From positions 62,001-126,000 of the forward strand of contig NZ_FUWZ01000004.1 of NCBI RefSeq assembly GCF_900167135.1: a stretch of 64,000 nt of DNA, in the 5' to 3' direction. A program made the translations under genes and the position numbers. The notes under the pieces are model-generated. The model had not been told where the DNA came from. It made no database searches and worked only from the letters and a program-made list of their open reading frames with translations. This document shows positions 17,116-25,380 of the stretch, piece by piece (the stretch's first letter is position 1; every line of letters begins with the position of its first letter). This DNA is from Chitinophaga eiseniae (GTDB lineage: Bacteria; Bacteroidota; Bacteroidia; Chitinophagales; Chitinophagaceae).

Positions 17116-19281
17116 TTAATCGGCGAAACCGGGACCGTCTTCCCGGGGTGCAGGCGGCGGTGCGATGCTGCGCAGCAGGTCGTCGATATCTACACCGGCA
17201 GCGCGGCAGGCCCTTTGTAGTGCTTCTTTGAAGCTGCTGTCGGACAACATGCCCGGCAGTTGTGCTGCGTCTTTCAGCAGTGCCGGCACAGGTTCCCAGC
17301 TGTTGTTGGCTTCCAGGTATTGCAGGTACGGTACGGCGCCCGCAGCGGTGGTCTGTTGCAACAGATGCTGTCGGAAAACGTTTTCCAGCTGATCTTTCCA
17401 TATGATACGCAGCAGTTCATCCAGCTGTATCATATTCAGATAGCGGCCTCTTTTTTCCAGCAGCTGCCACAGGCCTTCCCGCAGGTCCGCGCTGGCGGGG
17501 TTGCTCTTCAGCACCAACAGGTACCATTTGAATTTGGATTCGTTGCCCAGATCGGTGTGTAACAACTGGTTCAGGGCATAGCGGCTCATTTCATCGCTGA
17601 CACCGGATTTGACGGAAAGGAACTGTAAAACTTCGATGTCGGTGACGCCGGATTGATACAGGCTGCCGCCGTTGGACGGATTGATAGCGGCGAACAGTAT
17701 TTTGTCGGCCATCGTCGGATTGTCATCGTAGAAAAGCCATATATGCGGGAAAATACCGTTCAGGTCACCGGCTACTTCGGCTTTGTGCAGCCACTGTTCC
17801 CAGTTGACCTGCGCGCCGCCGTTATGTGCGATAGCTTTCTCCTGCACTTTGGTGGCGATACTTTGCAGCTCCCCGTCGTTGCTGTGGTCTGCCAGCTGAC
17901 TGAACACCTGTACGGCTGCCGCCGGCAGCTGCGGGATACAACTGATTTTACGGGCGAGCAGCCGCTGTTGCCGGGGAGGCAGTTCCGGTTGCAATAACGC
18001 CGGCGCCGCAGCGGCGATGGTGCTGTTATTATCCGGTGTCAGCGGGAGATAGAGCATGGCTTGTACCGCCCAGCTTCTGATGGCGGCAGATGGTGCTTCC
18101 AGCGCGCGGAGATAAAACTGGTTCCAGCTTTCGCCGGTGTTCATAGCGCTGGTGATGGCTTTCAGGATCACCGCCTTGCAGGTATCGTGCTGTTCTTTTT
18201 CGTAAGCAGTCATGAACCGCTCCAGCAGCAATGGTTTTACAGGTACCAGCCGGCCGAGTATGTCGTAAATGGTGGCGGCCAGGTCAACGGCGATATCGCG
18301 GTCCAGCAGCTGCCAGAGCGCTTCGCTGAGCGCCTCGTTTTTTTCTGTATAGGGCGCCAGCAACTGCAGCAGTTGTAACGCCACAGGTATCTCTTTTTCT
18401 GTTTGCAGGCACAGTGCCAGATGTTCAATGGTGGCGGGCGTAAGCGTGAGGCTGTAAGCAAAAACAAACATAGCGGCCTGTCTTACGGCAGGATCGGGAT
18501 CTTCCCGCAGCGCATGGAGGATGGTGTCCAGTACCTCGTTTTCACTGACGCCGTGTACGGCTAACAGCTGGATGCTTCCTCTGCGTATCGCCGGGTTTTT
18601 GTCTGAGCGTACCAGCCCGCAGAGTGCCGCGGGTAGTACGGTAGAGCGGTCAAAACAGAAACGCAGCACCATGTCCTTGATAACATCGGGCGTGGCTGGC
18701 TGTAGTTGTTGCGCTATCTGCTCAGGCGTCAGTTGATCACGTAACAGGAGGCGGTTGAGCAGCAGCAGTTTGTCATCGGTATCGGTGCTGTCCAGCAGGC
18801 TGTGATAGAACGAAAGGTCTGCTTCGGTGGCATGGACCGGTATCAGCAGCCAGGACAGGACCAGGCGGTTTACGTCGGCGTTGTGTTGTTGCCGGTAAAA
18901 AGCAATGAGCCGTTCCCTGGCAGGCGGGTAGGAGAGCGACAGCCTGCCCAGCAGCGGCAGGATGATATCCCGCGACTCGTCCTGTTGCAGCGCGTTGGCC
19001 AGCAGATCAGCGAAGGCCGCTTTGTCGGGAATCTGTTGCAGCCCTACGGCGGCGAGGCGTTGCAGCATATCAGCCTTCAGCTGTGTGTCTGTCTCCGCGG
19101 CAATGAGCGTTATCCATTGGCTGACCACAGCGGGATCATTCAGGTGATGCGCAGCAGTGGACAGCAGCGTGTATTTGTTGTCTGTATCGGAAAGCGGCAC
19201 CATATTGAGCATCAGGAGCGCCTGTTCAGTGCCGGCGTTCCTGCGTTCGCGGATGGTGGCGATGGTTTGGCTAAGGTCCAT
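17116..19281 (-). CDS. Giant HEAT-repeat protein, unknown function (second of three)
   Basis: A 721-residue alpha-helical protein. HEAT-like units dominate residues 1-450, for example D-K-N-P-A-I-R-R-G-S-I-Q-L-L-A and D-P-D-P-A-V-R-Q-A-A-M-F-V-F-A. The C-terminal 250 residues are a non-repetitive helical region with several Trp and the stretch P-H-I-W-L-F-Y-D-D-N-P, and a Pro-rich acidic end. It shares Gln/Leu-rich composition and repeat style with both neighbouring genes, which suggests an old tandem duplication followed by divergence. It starts 15 bp after the first HEAT gene. No enzyme motif, signal peptide or membrane segment was found. Confidence 0.75.
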   Translation of the reverse strand: MDLSQTIATIRERRNAGTEQALLMLNMVPLSDTDNKYTLLSTAAHHLNDPAVVSQWITLIAAETDTQLKADMLQRLAAVGLQQIPDKAAFADLLANALQQDESRDIILPLLGRLSLSYPPARERLIAFYRQQHNADVNRLVLSWLLIPVHATEADLSFYHSLLDSTDTDDKLLLLNRLLLRDQLTPEQIAQQLQPATPDVIKDMVLRFCFDRSTVLPAALCGLVRSDKNPAIRRGSIQLLAVHGVSENEVLDTILHALREDPDPAVRQAAMFVFAYSLTLTPATIEHLALCLQTEKEIPVALQLLQLLAPYTEKNEALSEALWQLLDRDIAVDLAATIYDILGRLVPVKPLLLERFMTAYEKEQHDTCKAVILKAITSAMNTGESWNQFYLRALEAPSAAIRSWAVQAMLYLPLTPDNNSTIAAAAPALLQPELPPRQQRLLARKISCIPQLPAAAVQVFSQLADHSNDGELQSIATKVQEKAIAHNGGAQVNWEQWLHKAEVAGDLNGIFPHIWLFYDDNPTMADKILFAAINPSNGGSLYQSGVTDIEVLQFLSVKSGVSDEMSRYALNQLLHTDLGNESKFKWYLLVLKSNPASADLREGLWQLLEKRGRYLNMIQLDELLRIIWKDQLENVFRQHLLQQTTAAGAVPYLQYLEANNSWEPVPALLKDAAQLPGMLSDSSFKEALQRACRAAGVDIDDLLRSIAPPPAPREDGPGFAD

Positions 19282-19296
19282 ATTGACGGTCTTTTA

Positions 19297-20961
19297 TCAG
19301 GAAGTTTTTAACGTGCCGGGTTTCAGCCCGGACAGGGCGTTGGTCAGTGTCTCCTGCTGTTGTTCATCTAAAGAAAGTTTCAGGATGGCGTCCAGCGCTT
19401 TCTGCCTGGAAGCGGTGTCTATCAGTTCGTTTTTCACGACGTGAACAAGGACATCGAACTTTTTCTCCACGCCGGGACGCAGGTAACCGTCGAGGCAAAG
19501 GCGTACCAGCTCACGCTCGTTGTCATACAGCAGCACGTCTTCCAGCGCCGGTGGTATCTGCGGGTACAGTTCGGCCGCATTGGCGAGAATGCCGGCGCAG
19601 GTGACCCTGAAAGGCGATCCGGGTTCGGTGAGCTCGGCACAGAATATGTCCACCAGCTGCGGATGACGGGACACCGACAGGGCCTTGATCTGGTTGAACA
19701 GCACTTCGCGCAGCGCTTCATTGTGTTCCTGTGCGAACAGCTGCACCACGGGGTCCAGCATTTTTTCGAGGCTGATTTTTCCGATCAGCAGCTGCAGTAT
19801 TTTCTGACGTTGGCCAGTGCCGGGCAGTCCTTTGATGCTCTGCAGCAGCAGCTGGCTGATGTTTTCATCACGGCCGGCGTAAGGCGCCAGCATATCGGTG
19901 AGCTGGTGAAATTCTTTATCGCTAAATACCCCGGGGTTGCCGGCAAAGGCTGTGGCGACTTTATTTCTGATGTCGGCGATGCGCATCACTGGTTTAAGCT
20001 GTTGCAGCAAGGTAAGCCGCACGCCTTCCGAGCGGTCGGATGCCAGCAGTGAGGCTATGCTGATCAATTGTTCGTTGGTGCGTTCGGGTTGTTCGCCCTG
20101 CAGCTGTAAAGCCTCGCTGCGGACGCCGGCGTCACCGTCATGGGAGGCGGTCCAGAGCAGTTGCAGCAGAATGGCCTCATTCCACGGTTTGATGCGTGTC
20201 AGCGCTGCCAGCGCTTCGTGACGGGCGTCTGTGTCATTATCGGTACGTAGTACCGGTATCAGCACGTCGGCATAGGCTGGTTCCAGCAGCCTTGCTGCCG
20301 CCAGCTTTTGCAGAATACGGAAACGGATACCGCGGTCGTTTTTTACATCGAGGTAGGGTTGCAGGCCGGCCACCATTTTTTCTGTCCACGAAGGACATTT
20401 CTCTGCGATCTCCACGGCCTGTAACTGTAATATCGTAGGGGCGTTCACGTTTTTGAGCAGTGCTGCCAGCGCAACGTCTTCCGTGATGGAGGGTAACGAG
20501 GACAGGGTATCCTGAACGGCTATACGCTCTTGTTCACTCAGTGTCTCCTGTCCGGACAGTTCCACGAAGAACACCGCCAGCCGCGGGTCCTGGTGGATAC
20601 TATCCCGGAGCCGGTATAAGAGGGTGGTGCGGGTATCGCGGTCTTTCTCCTGCCGGTATACGTCCAGCAGCGCCTGGAACAAAGCACCGGTATCGGCAAA
20701 TCGGGAGGTGTTCAGCGCGGAGAGGAAACGCAGCAGCTGGTCCCGCGTCTCTTTGTCTTTTGTGAGGGGCAGTACTTCCAGCAATGCGGTGGTCACTTCC
20801 GGTACATGCAGGTGCTGGGAAGCCATCTGGATGATCTGCGCTTTGATCACCTGCTCGGAATGAGGGCTGCCCAGTACTTTGCGGATAAGCCCGGGCAAGG
20901 CGTGCTCCGGGCGTTGGGTCGTATTTTCCATGCGGTCGTTTTTACGGTTTAAGAAAAGCAT
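19297..20961 (-). CDS. HEAT-repeat protein, unknown function (first of three)
   Basis: A 554-residue helical protein with HEAT-like repeats along most of its length, for example D-N-D-T-D-A-R-H-E-A-L-A-A-L and D-G-D-A-G-V-R-S-E-A-L-Q-L. The start codon at 20961 overlaps the stop codon of the small Sm-like gene (TGATG), a classic sign of translational coupling, so I kept it. A second Met at 20931, before E-N-T-T-Q-R, would give 544 residues. No catalytic residues, signal peptide or membrane segment. It opens the run of three HEAT proteins, which probably form one scaffold complex. Confidence 0.75.
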   Translation of the reverse strand: MLFLNRKNDRMENTTQRPEHALPGLIRKVLGSPHSEQVIKAQIIQMASQHLHVPEVTTALLEVLPLTKDKETRDQLLRFLSALNTSRFADTGALFQALLDVYRQEKDRDTRTTLLYRLRDSIHQDPRLAVFFVELSGQETLSEQERIAVQDTLSSLPSITEDVALAALLKNVNAPTILQLQAVEIAEKCPSWTEKMVAGLQPYLDVKNDRGIRFRILQKLAAARLLEPAYADVLIPVLRTDNDTDARHEALAALTRIKPWNEAILLQLLWTASHDGDAGVRSEALQLQGEQPERTNEQLISIASLLASDRSEGVRLTLLQQLKPVMRIADIRNKVATAFAGNPGVFSDKEFHQLTDMLAPYAGRDENISQLLLQSIKGLPGTGQRQKILQLLIGKISLEKMLDPVVQLFAQEHNEALREVLFNQIKALSVSRHPQLVDIFCAELTEPGSPFRVTCAGILANAAELYPQIPPALEDVLLYDNERELVRLCLDGYLRPGVEKKFDVLVHVVKNELIDTASRQKALDAILKLSLDEQQQETLTNALSGLKPGTLKTS

Positions 20962-21158
20962 CAGCTGCCGCTGACGGCGTCAATTTTATCCAGCCGGACA
21001 AGCGTCTCCCGGCCTTCTTCCGTTCTCAGGGTTACACTTCCTGCGTCAATCCGGGACACGATACCCATGACTGAATGACAGGCAAAAAAAATACGGACGG
21101 GTAACTGTTCTTGTTTACTACTCTCGAGCATGACAAGGAATACATTCGGATCGGACAT
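20961..21158 (-). CDS. Tiny Sm/Hfq-like beta-barrel protein
   Basis: A 65-residue protein starting at the Met at 21158 (M-S-D-P-N). After a short N-terminal segment the pattern is all beta: V-R-I-F-F, G-I-V-S-R-I-D, S-V-T-L-R-T-E-E-G, R-E-T-L-V-R-L-D-K-I-D-A-V. The order of strands and the ending hydrophobic D-x-I-x-x-V recall the Sm fold of Hfq-like proteins, but the Hfq RNA-binding motif Y-K-H-A is absent, so this is fold inference only. It is translationally coupled to the first HEAT gene and is the first gene of the operon. A longer frame reaching 21245 would run through the promoter and repeat region and is rejected. Confidence 0.6.
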   Translation of the reverse strand: MSDPNVFLVMLESSKQEQLPVRIFFACHSVMGIVSRIDAGSVTLRTEEGRETLVRLDKIDAVSGS

Positions 21159-21192
21159 ATGGTTAACATTTTTATATTGTTTCCCGGAGGGG

Positions 21193-21224
21193 TAAATATA
21201 CGGGGTTTCCCGCAAAGACGCAAA
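21193..21224 (-). promoter_or_regulatory. Promoter of the Sm-like/HEAT operon
   Basis: On the minus strand TTTG (21221-21224) is followed by exactly 20 bp and then TATATTTA (21193-21200), one base off TAnnTTTG. The start codon lies 34 bp further on. The TTTG comes from a CGCAAAG-type repeat unit (see the repeat entry). Confidence 0.55.
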
Positions 21225-21392
21225 GCTGTCACGCAAAGCCGTCACGCAAAGACGCTAAGCAGCGAAGGCGCAAAGGAGTATAAGAATTATAAGAAAGCAA
21301 AGGAGCGGAGATCAAATTTGATCTCCGCTCCTTTGCTTTCTTTGCCCGCTTATATTTTATTCTTCGTCTTCGCTGCTTAGCGTCTTTGCGTG
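21217..21392. repeat. Large inverted repeat with CGCAAAGACG units and a perfect 52-bp palindrome
   Basis: The centre is a perfect palindrome at 21291-21342 (26-bp arms, axis between 21316 and 21317). Outside it, a unit at about 21244-21275 reading GACGCTAAGCAGCGAAG is repeated inverted at about 21361-21392, so the whole element can fold into one long hairpin. Further left, extra CGCAAAG units occur at 21211-21217, 21219-21225, 21233-21239 and 21244-21250. The right arm encodes the last residues (H-A-K-T-L-S-S-E) of the NRPS-like protein, the palindrome sits just past that gene's stop codon as a likely terminator, and the left units give the -33 box of the HEAT operon. Related CGCAAAG-rich intergenic repeats are common in Bacteroidota genomes. 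Confidence 0.85.
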
Positions 21393-24300
21393 ATTTGCGA
21401 GCCCGAGGTACTGCAGGTATTTATCCAGCACGGCTTTATCAAACACCGGTTCGGGTATACCGGAACCCTGCATAAACTTATCTACGTTGTCGCGGTGCCA
21501 TACATAGGTGTCCTGATAAAGTTCCACGGTGGAGAGGCCTTCGTGCATATTATCCCTGAAAAGGCTGGTGAGCGGGTACAGCCGGTTGGTGCTGTCGTCT
21601 TCCCACTGCTTGCGCCAGTCTTTGTAAGACAACGGTTTCAGGTTGAAACCATAGAGACTGATCAGGCGCTGGAAGAACTGCTCCAGCGTAAGATTGGTGT
21701 CCGGGGAGCAGATCAGGTTAAACTTCTGTCCGATGGCTTCCTGGTTTTTAGTGATATGCACAATGGCTTTCACCATGTAATCTACGGTAATGAGTCCTTC
21801 GCGCAGCTCGCGGAGGGTGGGGTAGGACGAATACTGTACACAGTTTTTCACCAGGCTGGCCCACCACTGGTAGGGGGCGCTGGCGCCGGACTGGCTGTGG
21901 CACATGGCGTAACCGAGGCGGTAGGTGATCAGCGGCACACCTGCTGCTGCTGCCAGGTCGGCCACCGCCTCCATCACCCATTTGCTTCTCACGTAGCCAA
22001 TGTCTTTGCTTACCGCGAGCAGGTTTTGGGAGATGTCATCGCTCTCCTTCATGACAGTTTTATGGGTGAACACGTGACCCCAGCTGTACACCGAGATAGT
22101 GGACAGCAACGACAGGCACTTCATTTTACCGGTGGCAGCAAAACGAATGATCTCCCGCAGGCCGTCTACATTAGGTTTTTTCATGAAAGAATAAGGCTCA
22201 ATAAAATTCACAGAGCTGCCGGAATGGTAGATCACCTCCACTTTGCCGGCCAGTTCCTGGTAGGCCTGGTCTGCAATGCCGAGGAACGGTTGCCCGAAAT
22301 CGCCCACTACCGGCACGATACGATGCCGTGTGTTTTCCTGCACCGGGATATGATATGCAGCAAAGGCCTGATGGATTTTGTCGAGCGCATGATGCTCATC
22401 CCGTGCCCGTACAAGGCAGTATACGGTGGCGGCGGTATTGTCCAGCAGTTCCTGCAGGAGGTGGATCCCTACAAAACCGGTGGCGCCGGTGAGCAGCACG
22501 GCAGACTGACGCTGCAGTACGCTGGCGTCAAACGGTTGCCGGTATTGAATGTCGGGCAGCAGGTACGCATCCTGTTGCAGGGACACATAGGGTTCCACAT
22601 CTTCTTCGGGGATGCCGGTTTCGCCTGTTTTGATCCTGTTGTCGATCATCGTGGCCAGTGTCCGCAGTTCGGGATACTGGTACAGGTCGCGCAGGTACAT
22701 CTTCACCCCGAAACGGTCTTTTAATTTGGTCACTACAGTGGCCACCAGCAGCGAATCGCCGCCGATGTCGAAGAAGTTGTCGCTGTGGTGGATATATGGT
22801 CTTTCGAGGATATCCGACCATACTTCCGTGATGATACGTTCTGTTTCGCTCACGGGGCCGGCTGACTCCTGGTAGCTGCCTGTCGCCTGTGGAGAGAGTG
22901 CTGCCAGCGCAGCCTTGTCTACTTTGCCGTTGGCGTTTATGGGCAGTTCCCGGACCGCAATAAAGCGGGCCGGCACCATATAACCGGGTAGGTCCTGTTT
23001 CAACTGTTGCCTCGCCAGGGCGATACCTTGTTGTTCATTGGGATGGTCCTGTACGATAAAGGCCACCAGCTGTTTTTGCTGCCGGTTATTGTCTACCGTG
23101 ATCACGGCGGCGGTTTTCACATGGGGGACCAGCAGCAGGGCGGCTTCTATTTCCCCCGGCTCCACGCGGAAGCCGCGGATCTTCACCTGGTTGTCGATAC
23201 GGCCGAGGAACTGGATATCGCCATCCGGCAGGCGGCGTGCCAGATCGCCGGTGCGGTATAGCTTATGACCGGGAAGGAAAGGGTGCGGCACAAACTTGCT
23301 GTTGGTCAGCGCCGGATTTTTAAAGTAGCCCTGCGCGATGCCGATACCGCTGATACACAACTCACCTACGGCGCCGGGTACCAGCAGCTGAAGGTCGCGG
23401 TCGAGGATATAGGCCTGTGTATTGGCGATAGGCTTGCCGATGGTAGGAACGTACTGCCCGTTTACATCTGCCACCGGGCGATGGGTGGCGTACACGGTAT
23501 ATTCCGTAGGGCCGTAGTAGTCGATCAGCTGGTACGGCAGTCCGTTGGTCAGTACGGGTTTCATTTGTTCACCGCCGGAAAAGAGGTATTGCAGCGCCAG
23601 TCCTGGCGTCTGGCGGCTGAGCGCTATCAGCTCCGGCATCAGCACGGCGGGAGTGAAAGCATGCGTGAGCTGGTTTCTCCGGTAAAATTCCAGGAGCAGG
23701 CCGGCATGGGTCCTTTCCTCGTTGTCGGCGATAAAGAGGGCGCCTCCGGACAAGAGGGCCGACCAGCATTCCCATACAGAGATGTCGAATGCCAGTCCCG
23801 CTACGAGCGACAAACGACTGTTGCTGTTGACAGCATACTGTTGTTTGTGCCAGGTGATCAGGTGCTGGATGGACAGGTGGGTGATCATCACGCCTTTCGG
23901 TTGACCGGTAGAACCGGACGTGTAGATGATGTACGCCAGATCTGCCGGTGCCGGCATCTTAGCAGGCGCAGTAACGGGCTGGTCCTGGAGGATGGAGAGG
24001 CTGTCGAGGTACACTACGGCCGTGTTGTGCACCTGGAAGAGCCTGGAGCCGAGCGACAGCTGGGTGATGATTACTTTGGCCTCCACTTCTTCCAGGATGT
24101 AGGCTACTCTTTTACCGGGATAGACGGCGTCTACCGGGATGTAAGCCGCACCTGTTTTCAGGATGCCCAGTACTGCAATGACCCATTCGGCGCAGCGCTC
24201 CAGGTATACCGGTACGTAGCTACCAGTGGTGACGCCCTGCGCCAGCAGGTAATGCGCCAGCTGGTTGCTTTTCTCGTCCAGCTCCCGGTAGGTGAGCGTG

Positions 24301-24491
24301 TGGTCTTTGAACGATACGGCCAGGTTGCCGGGCGTGCGTTCCGCCTGTTGCCGGAACAGGGAGACCAGGGTTGCGTGGGAGTTGTAATCTTCCCACGCGC
24401 TGTGTGTCAATAAATCGGCAGGGTGTTGTGTGCCATCGGTTGCAACGGTATTTCGTTGCTGTCCGTGCGCATCGTGCAGGATCGCGTCCAT
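21357..24491 (-). CDS. Stand-alone NRPS-like A-T-R enzyme (adenylation, carrier, thioester reductase)
   Basis: A 1044-residue, three-domain enzyme. The adenylation domain (about 35-530) has core A3 T-S-G-S-T-G-Q-P-K-G (191-200), Y-G-P-T-E (326-330), Y-R-T-G-D and the closing N-G-K-V-D-K with the catalytic Lys (523). The Asp in F-D-I-S-V-W fits an alpha-amino acid substrate. The carrier domain has D-N-F-F-D-I-G-G-D-S with the phosphopantetheine Ser at 580. The reductase domain (about 660-1010) has the NADPH motif G-A-T-G-F-V-G (669-675) and the Y833-x-x-x-K837 pair with T798. Such enzymes activate one acid and release it as an aldehyde or alcohol. There is no condensation domain. The last residues come from a repeat element. 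A phosphopantetheinyl transferase is not present nearby. Confidence 0.9.
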   Translation of the reverse strand: MDAILHDAHGQQRNTVATDGTQHPADLLTHSAWEDYNSHATLVSLFRQQAERTPGNLAVSFKDHTLTYRELDEKSNQLAHYLLAQGVTTGSYVPVYLERCAEWVIAVLGILKTGAAYIPVDAVYPGKRVAYILEEVEAKVIITQLSLGSRLFQVHNTAVVYLDSLSILQDQPVTAPAKMPAPADLAYIIYTSGSTGQPKGVMITHLSIQHLITWHKQQYAVNSNSRLSLVAGLAFDISVWECWSALLSGGALFIADNEERTHAGLLLEFYRRNQLTHAFTPAVLMPELIALSRQTPGLALQYLFSGGEQMKPVLTNGLPYQLIDYYGPTEYTVYATHRPVADVNGQYVPTIGKPIANTQAYILDRDLQLLVPGAVGELCISGIGIAQGYFKNPALTNSKFVPHPFLPGHKLYRTGDLARRLPDGDIQFLGRIDNQVKIRGFRVEPGEIEAALLLVPHVKTAAVITVDNNRQQKQLVAFIVQDHPNEQQGIALARQQLKQDLPGYMVPARFIAVRELPINANGKVDKAALAALSPQATGSYQESAGPVSETERIITEVWSDILERPYIHHSDNFFDIGGDSLLVATVVTKLKDRFGVKMYLRDLYQYPELRTLATMIDNRIKTGETGIPEEDVEPYVSLQQDAYLLPDIQYRQPFDASVLQRQSAVLLTGATGFVGIHLLQELLDNTAATVYCLVRARDEHHALDKIHQAFAAYHIPVQENTRHRIVPVVGDFGQPFLGIADQAYQELAGKVEVIYHSGSSVNFIEPYSFMKKPNVDGLREIIRFAATGKMKCLSLLSTISVYSWGHVFTHKTVMKESDDISQNLLAVSKDIGYVRSKWVMEAVADLAAAAGVPLITYRLGYAMCHSQSGASAPYQWWASLVKNCVQYSSYPTLRELREGLITVDYMVKAIVHITKNQEAIGQKFNLICSPDTNLTLEQFFQRLISLYGFNLKPLSYKDWRKQWEDDSTNRLYPLTSLFRDNMHEGLSTVELYQDTYVWHRDNVDKFMQGSGIPEPVFDKAVLDKYLQYLGLANHAKTLSSEDEE

Positions 24492-25380
24492 AGGATTGTG
24501 GTTTAAATTGAGGGTGTAAAAAAGGAGTTTCTAAAGACTGGTCGTGTGTTGTGGTTTTAAAGTTCGGCAATAAAGAGGGCCGCCTGTCTGGTGTTGATAG
24601 TGACAGGACATACATGCTCACATGTCCGGTAATGGTGTGGTATGAAAGATCAGCAAAAAAGGTTCACTTGTTCTGTGGTGGATAGGTGTCTGTTTCATCG
24701 TGGATAGGTGTACGTTTAAAAATTAGCAAAAAGGTTTTCACATCGTAAAATAAATCGCGAATAGGTCAATGAAAGATCAGCAAAAAAGGTGTTCACATGT
24801 GCGGCGAGGGCCGGCTAAAGATTAAGAAATTAGGAAAAAGATTTTCTAAAGATATGCGGTTATTCGAAAAAATATACGAACAGGGAAAAGATTTGGATTG
24901 GCTACTTGTCGAAAAAAATGGTTACGGTGCTTTCCGGGTTCGAATGAGCAGTAAATTAGTTCCGGTCAACTGAAATACGACCGCAGTGAAAAAAAATGAA
25001 TGATTGTAATCTAACAGGCTCATAATAAATCTCCTGTATGCCAGACCGGTACAGTTTGCAACGGGGGGCTTCCAGCGGTACCCGCTGGCAGACAGCAGTA
25101 AAAAGCGGGGGTGCGGGCATCGGGGATAAAAGGTATGACACCTTATTGGGTGTCATCGGCAGGCCTTCATTGGGTAAAATCCGGCAAGGCTGGCGCCGAC
25201 GAAAAAGCGGATATTTTTGCCCGGTTGTTGTTGGAGAGCGCGTAGGGCAGCAAGCGGAGGAGCGGCCCTTACATGCTGAGGATGCTGAAGTTTTTTAGGA
25301 AGATCATACATTTAATAAAAACTTAAGCGGGGTGGATTGAACCAGTCAGCTTTCCTCTTGTTGTGTTAAAAAAGACGTAC
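24492..25380. other. Long intergenic region upstream of the NRPS-like gene
   Basis: Nearly 890 bp with no convincing gene. It contains the repeated element listed separately, an inverted repeat GGACAT / ATGTCC at 24606-24611 and 24622-24627, and a hairpin with 8-bp arms at 25135-25142 and 25149-25156. Frames around 24956-25298 have no family resemblance and may be remnants or noise. The NRPS-like gene (minus) and the phosphotransferase gene (plus) are divergent across it, so both promoters should lie here. Confidence 0.5.
24643..24796. repeat. Iterated direct repeats upstream of the NRPS-like gene
   Basis: TGAAAGATCAGCAAAAAAGG, followed by (GT)TTCAC, occurs at about 24643-24666 and again at about 24770-24796. 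A degenerate third copy (TTAGCAAAAAGG) is at about 24721-24735. Between them TGGATAGGTGT occurs twice, at 24679-24689 and 24701-24711. The even arrangement within 155 bp suggests binding sites for a regulator of the divergent genes. Function is inferred. Confidence 0.55.

Noticed and set aside
21211..21250. Short CGCAAAG repeats taken as a CRISPR array
   Set aside because: Units are only 7-10 bp, spacers are 1-7 bp and there are no cas genes; part of the inverted-repeat element.
21390..22724. Long plus-strand frame of 444 codons
   Set aside because: Antisense to the NRPS-like gene; caused by codon bias of the real gene.
23265..24413. Long plus-strand frame of 382 codons
   Set aside because: Antisense shadow of the adenylation domain.
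25020..25298. Possible gene remnant upstream of the phosphotransferase
   Set aside because: Frames on both strands, no recognisable residues; not enough to call a pseudogene.
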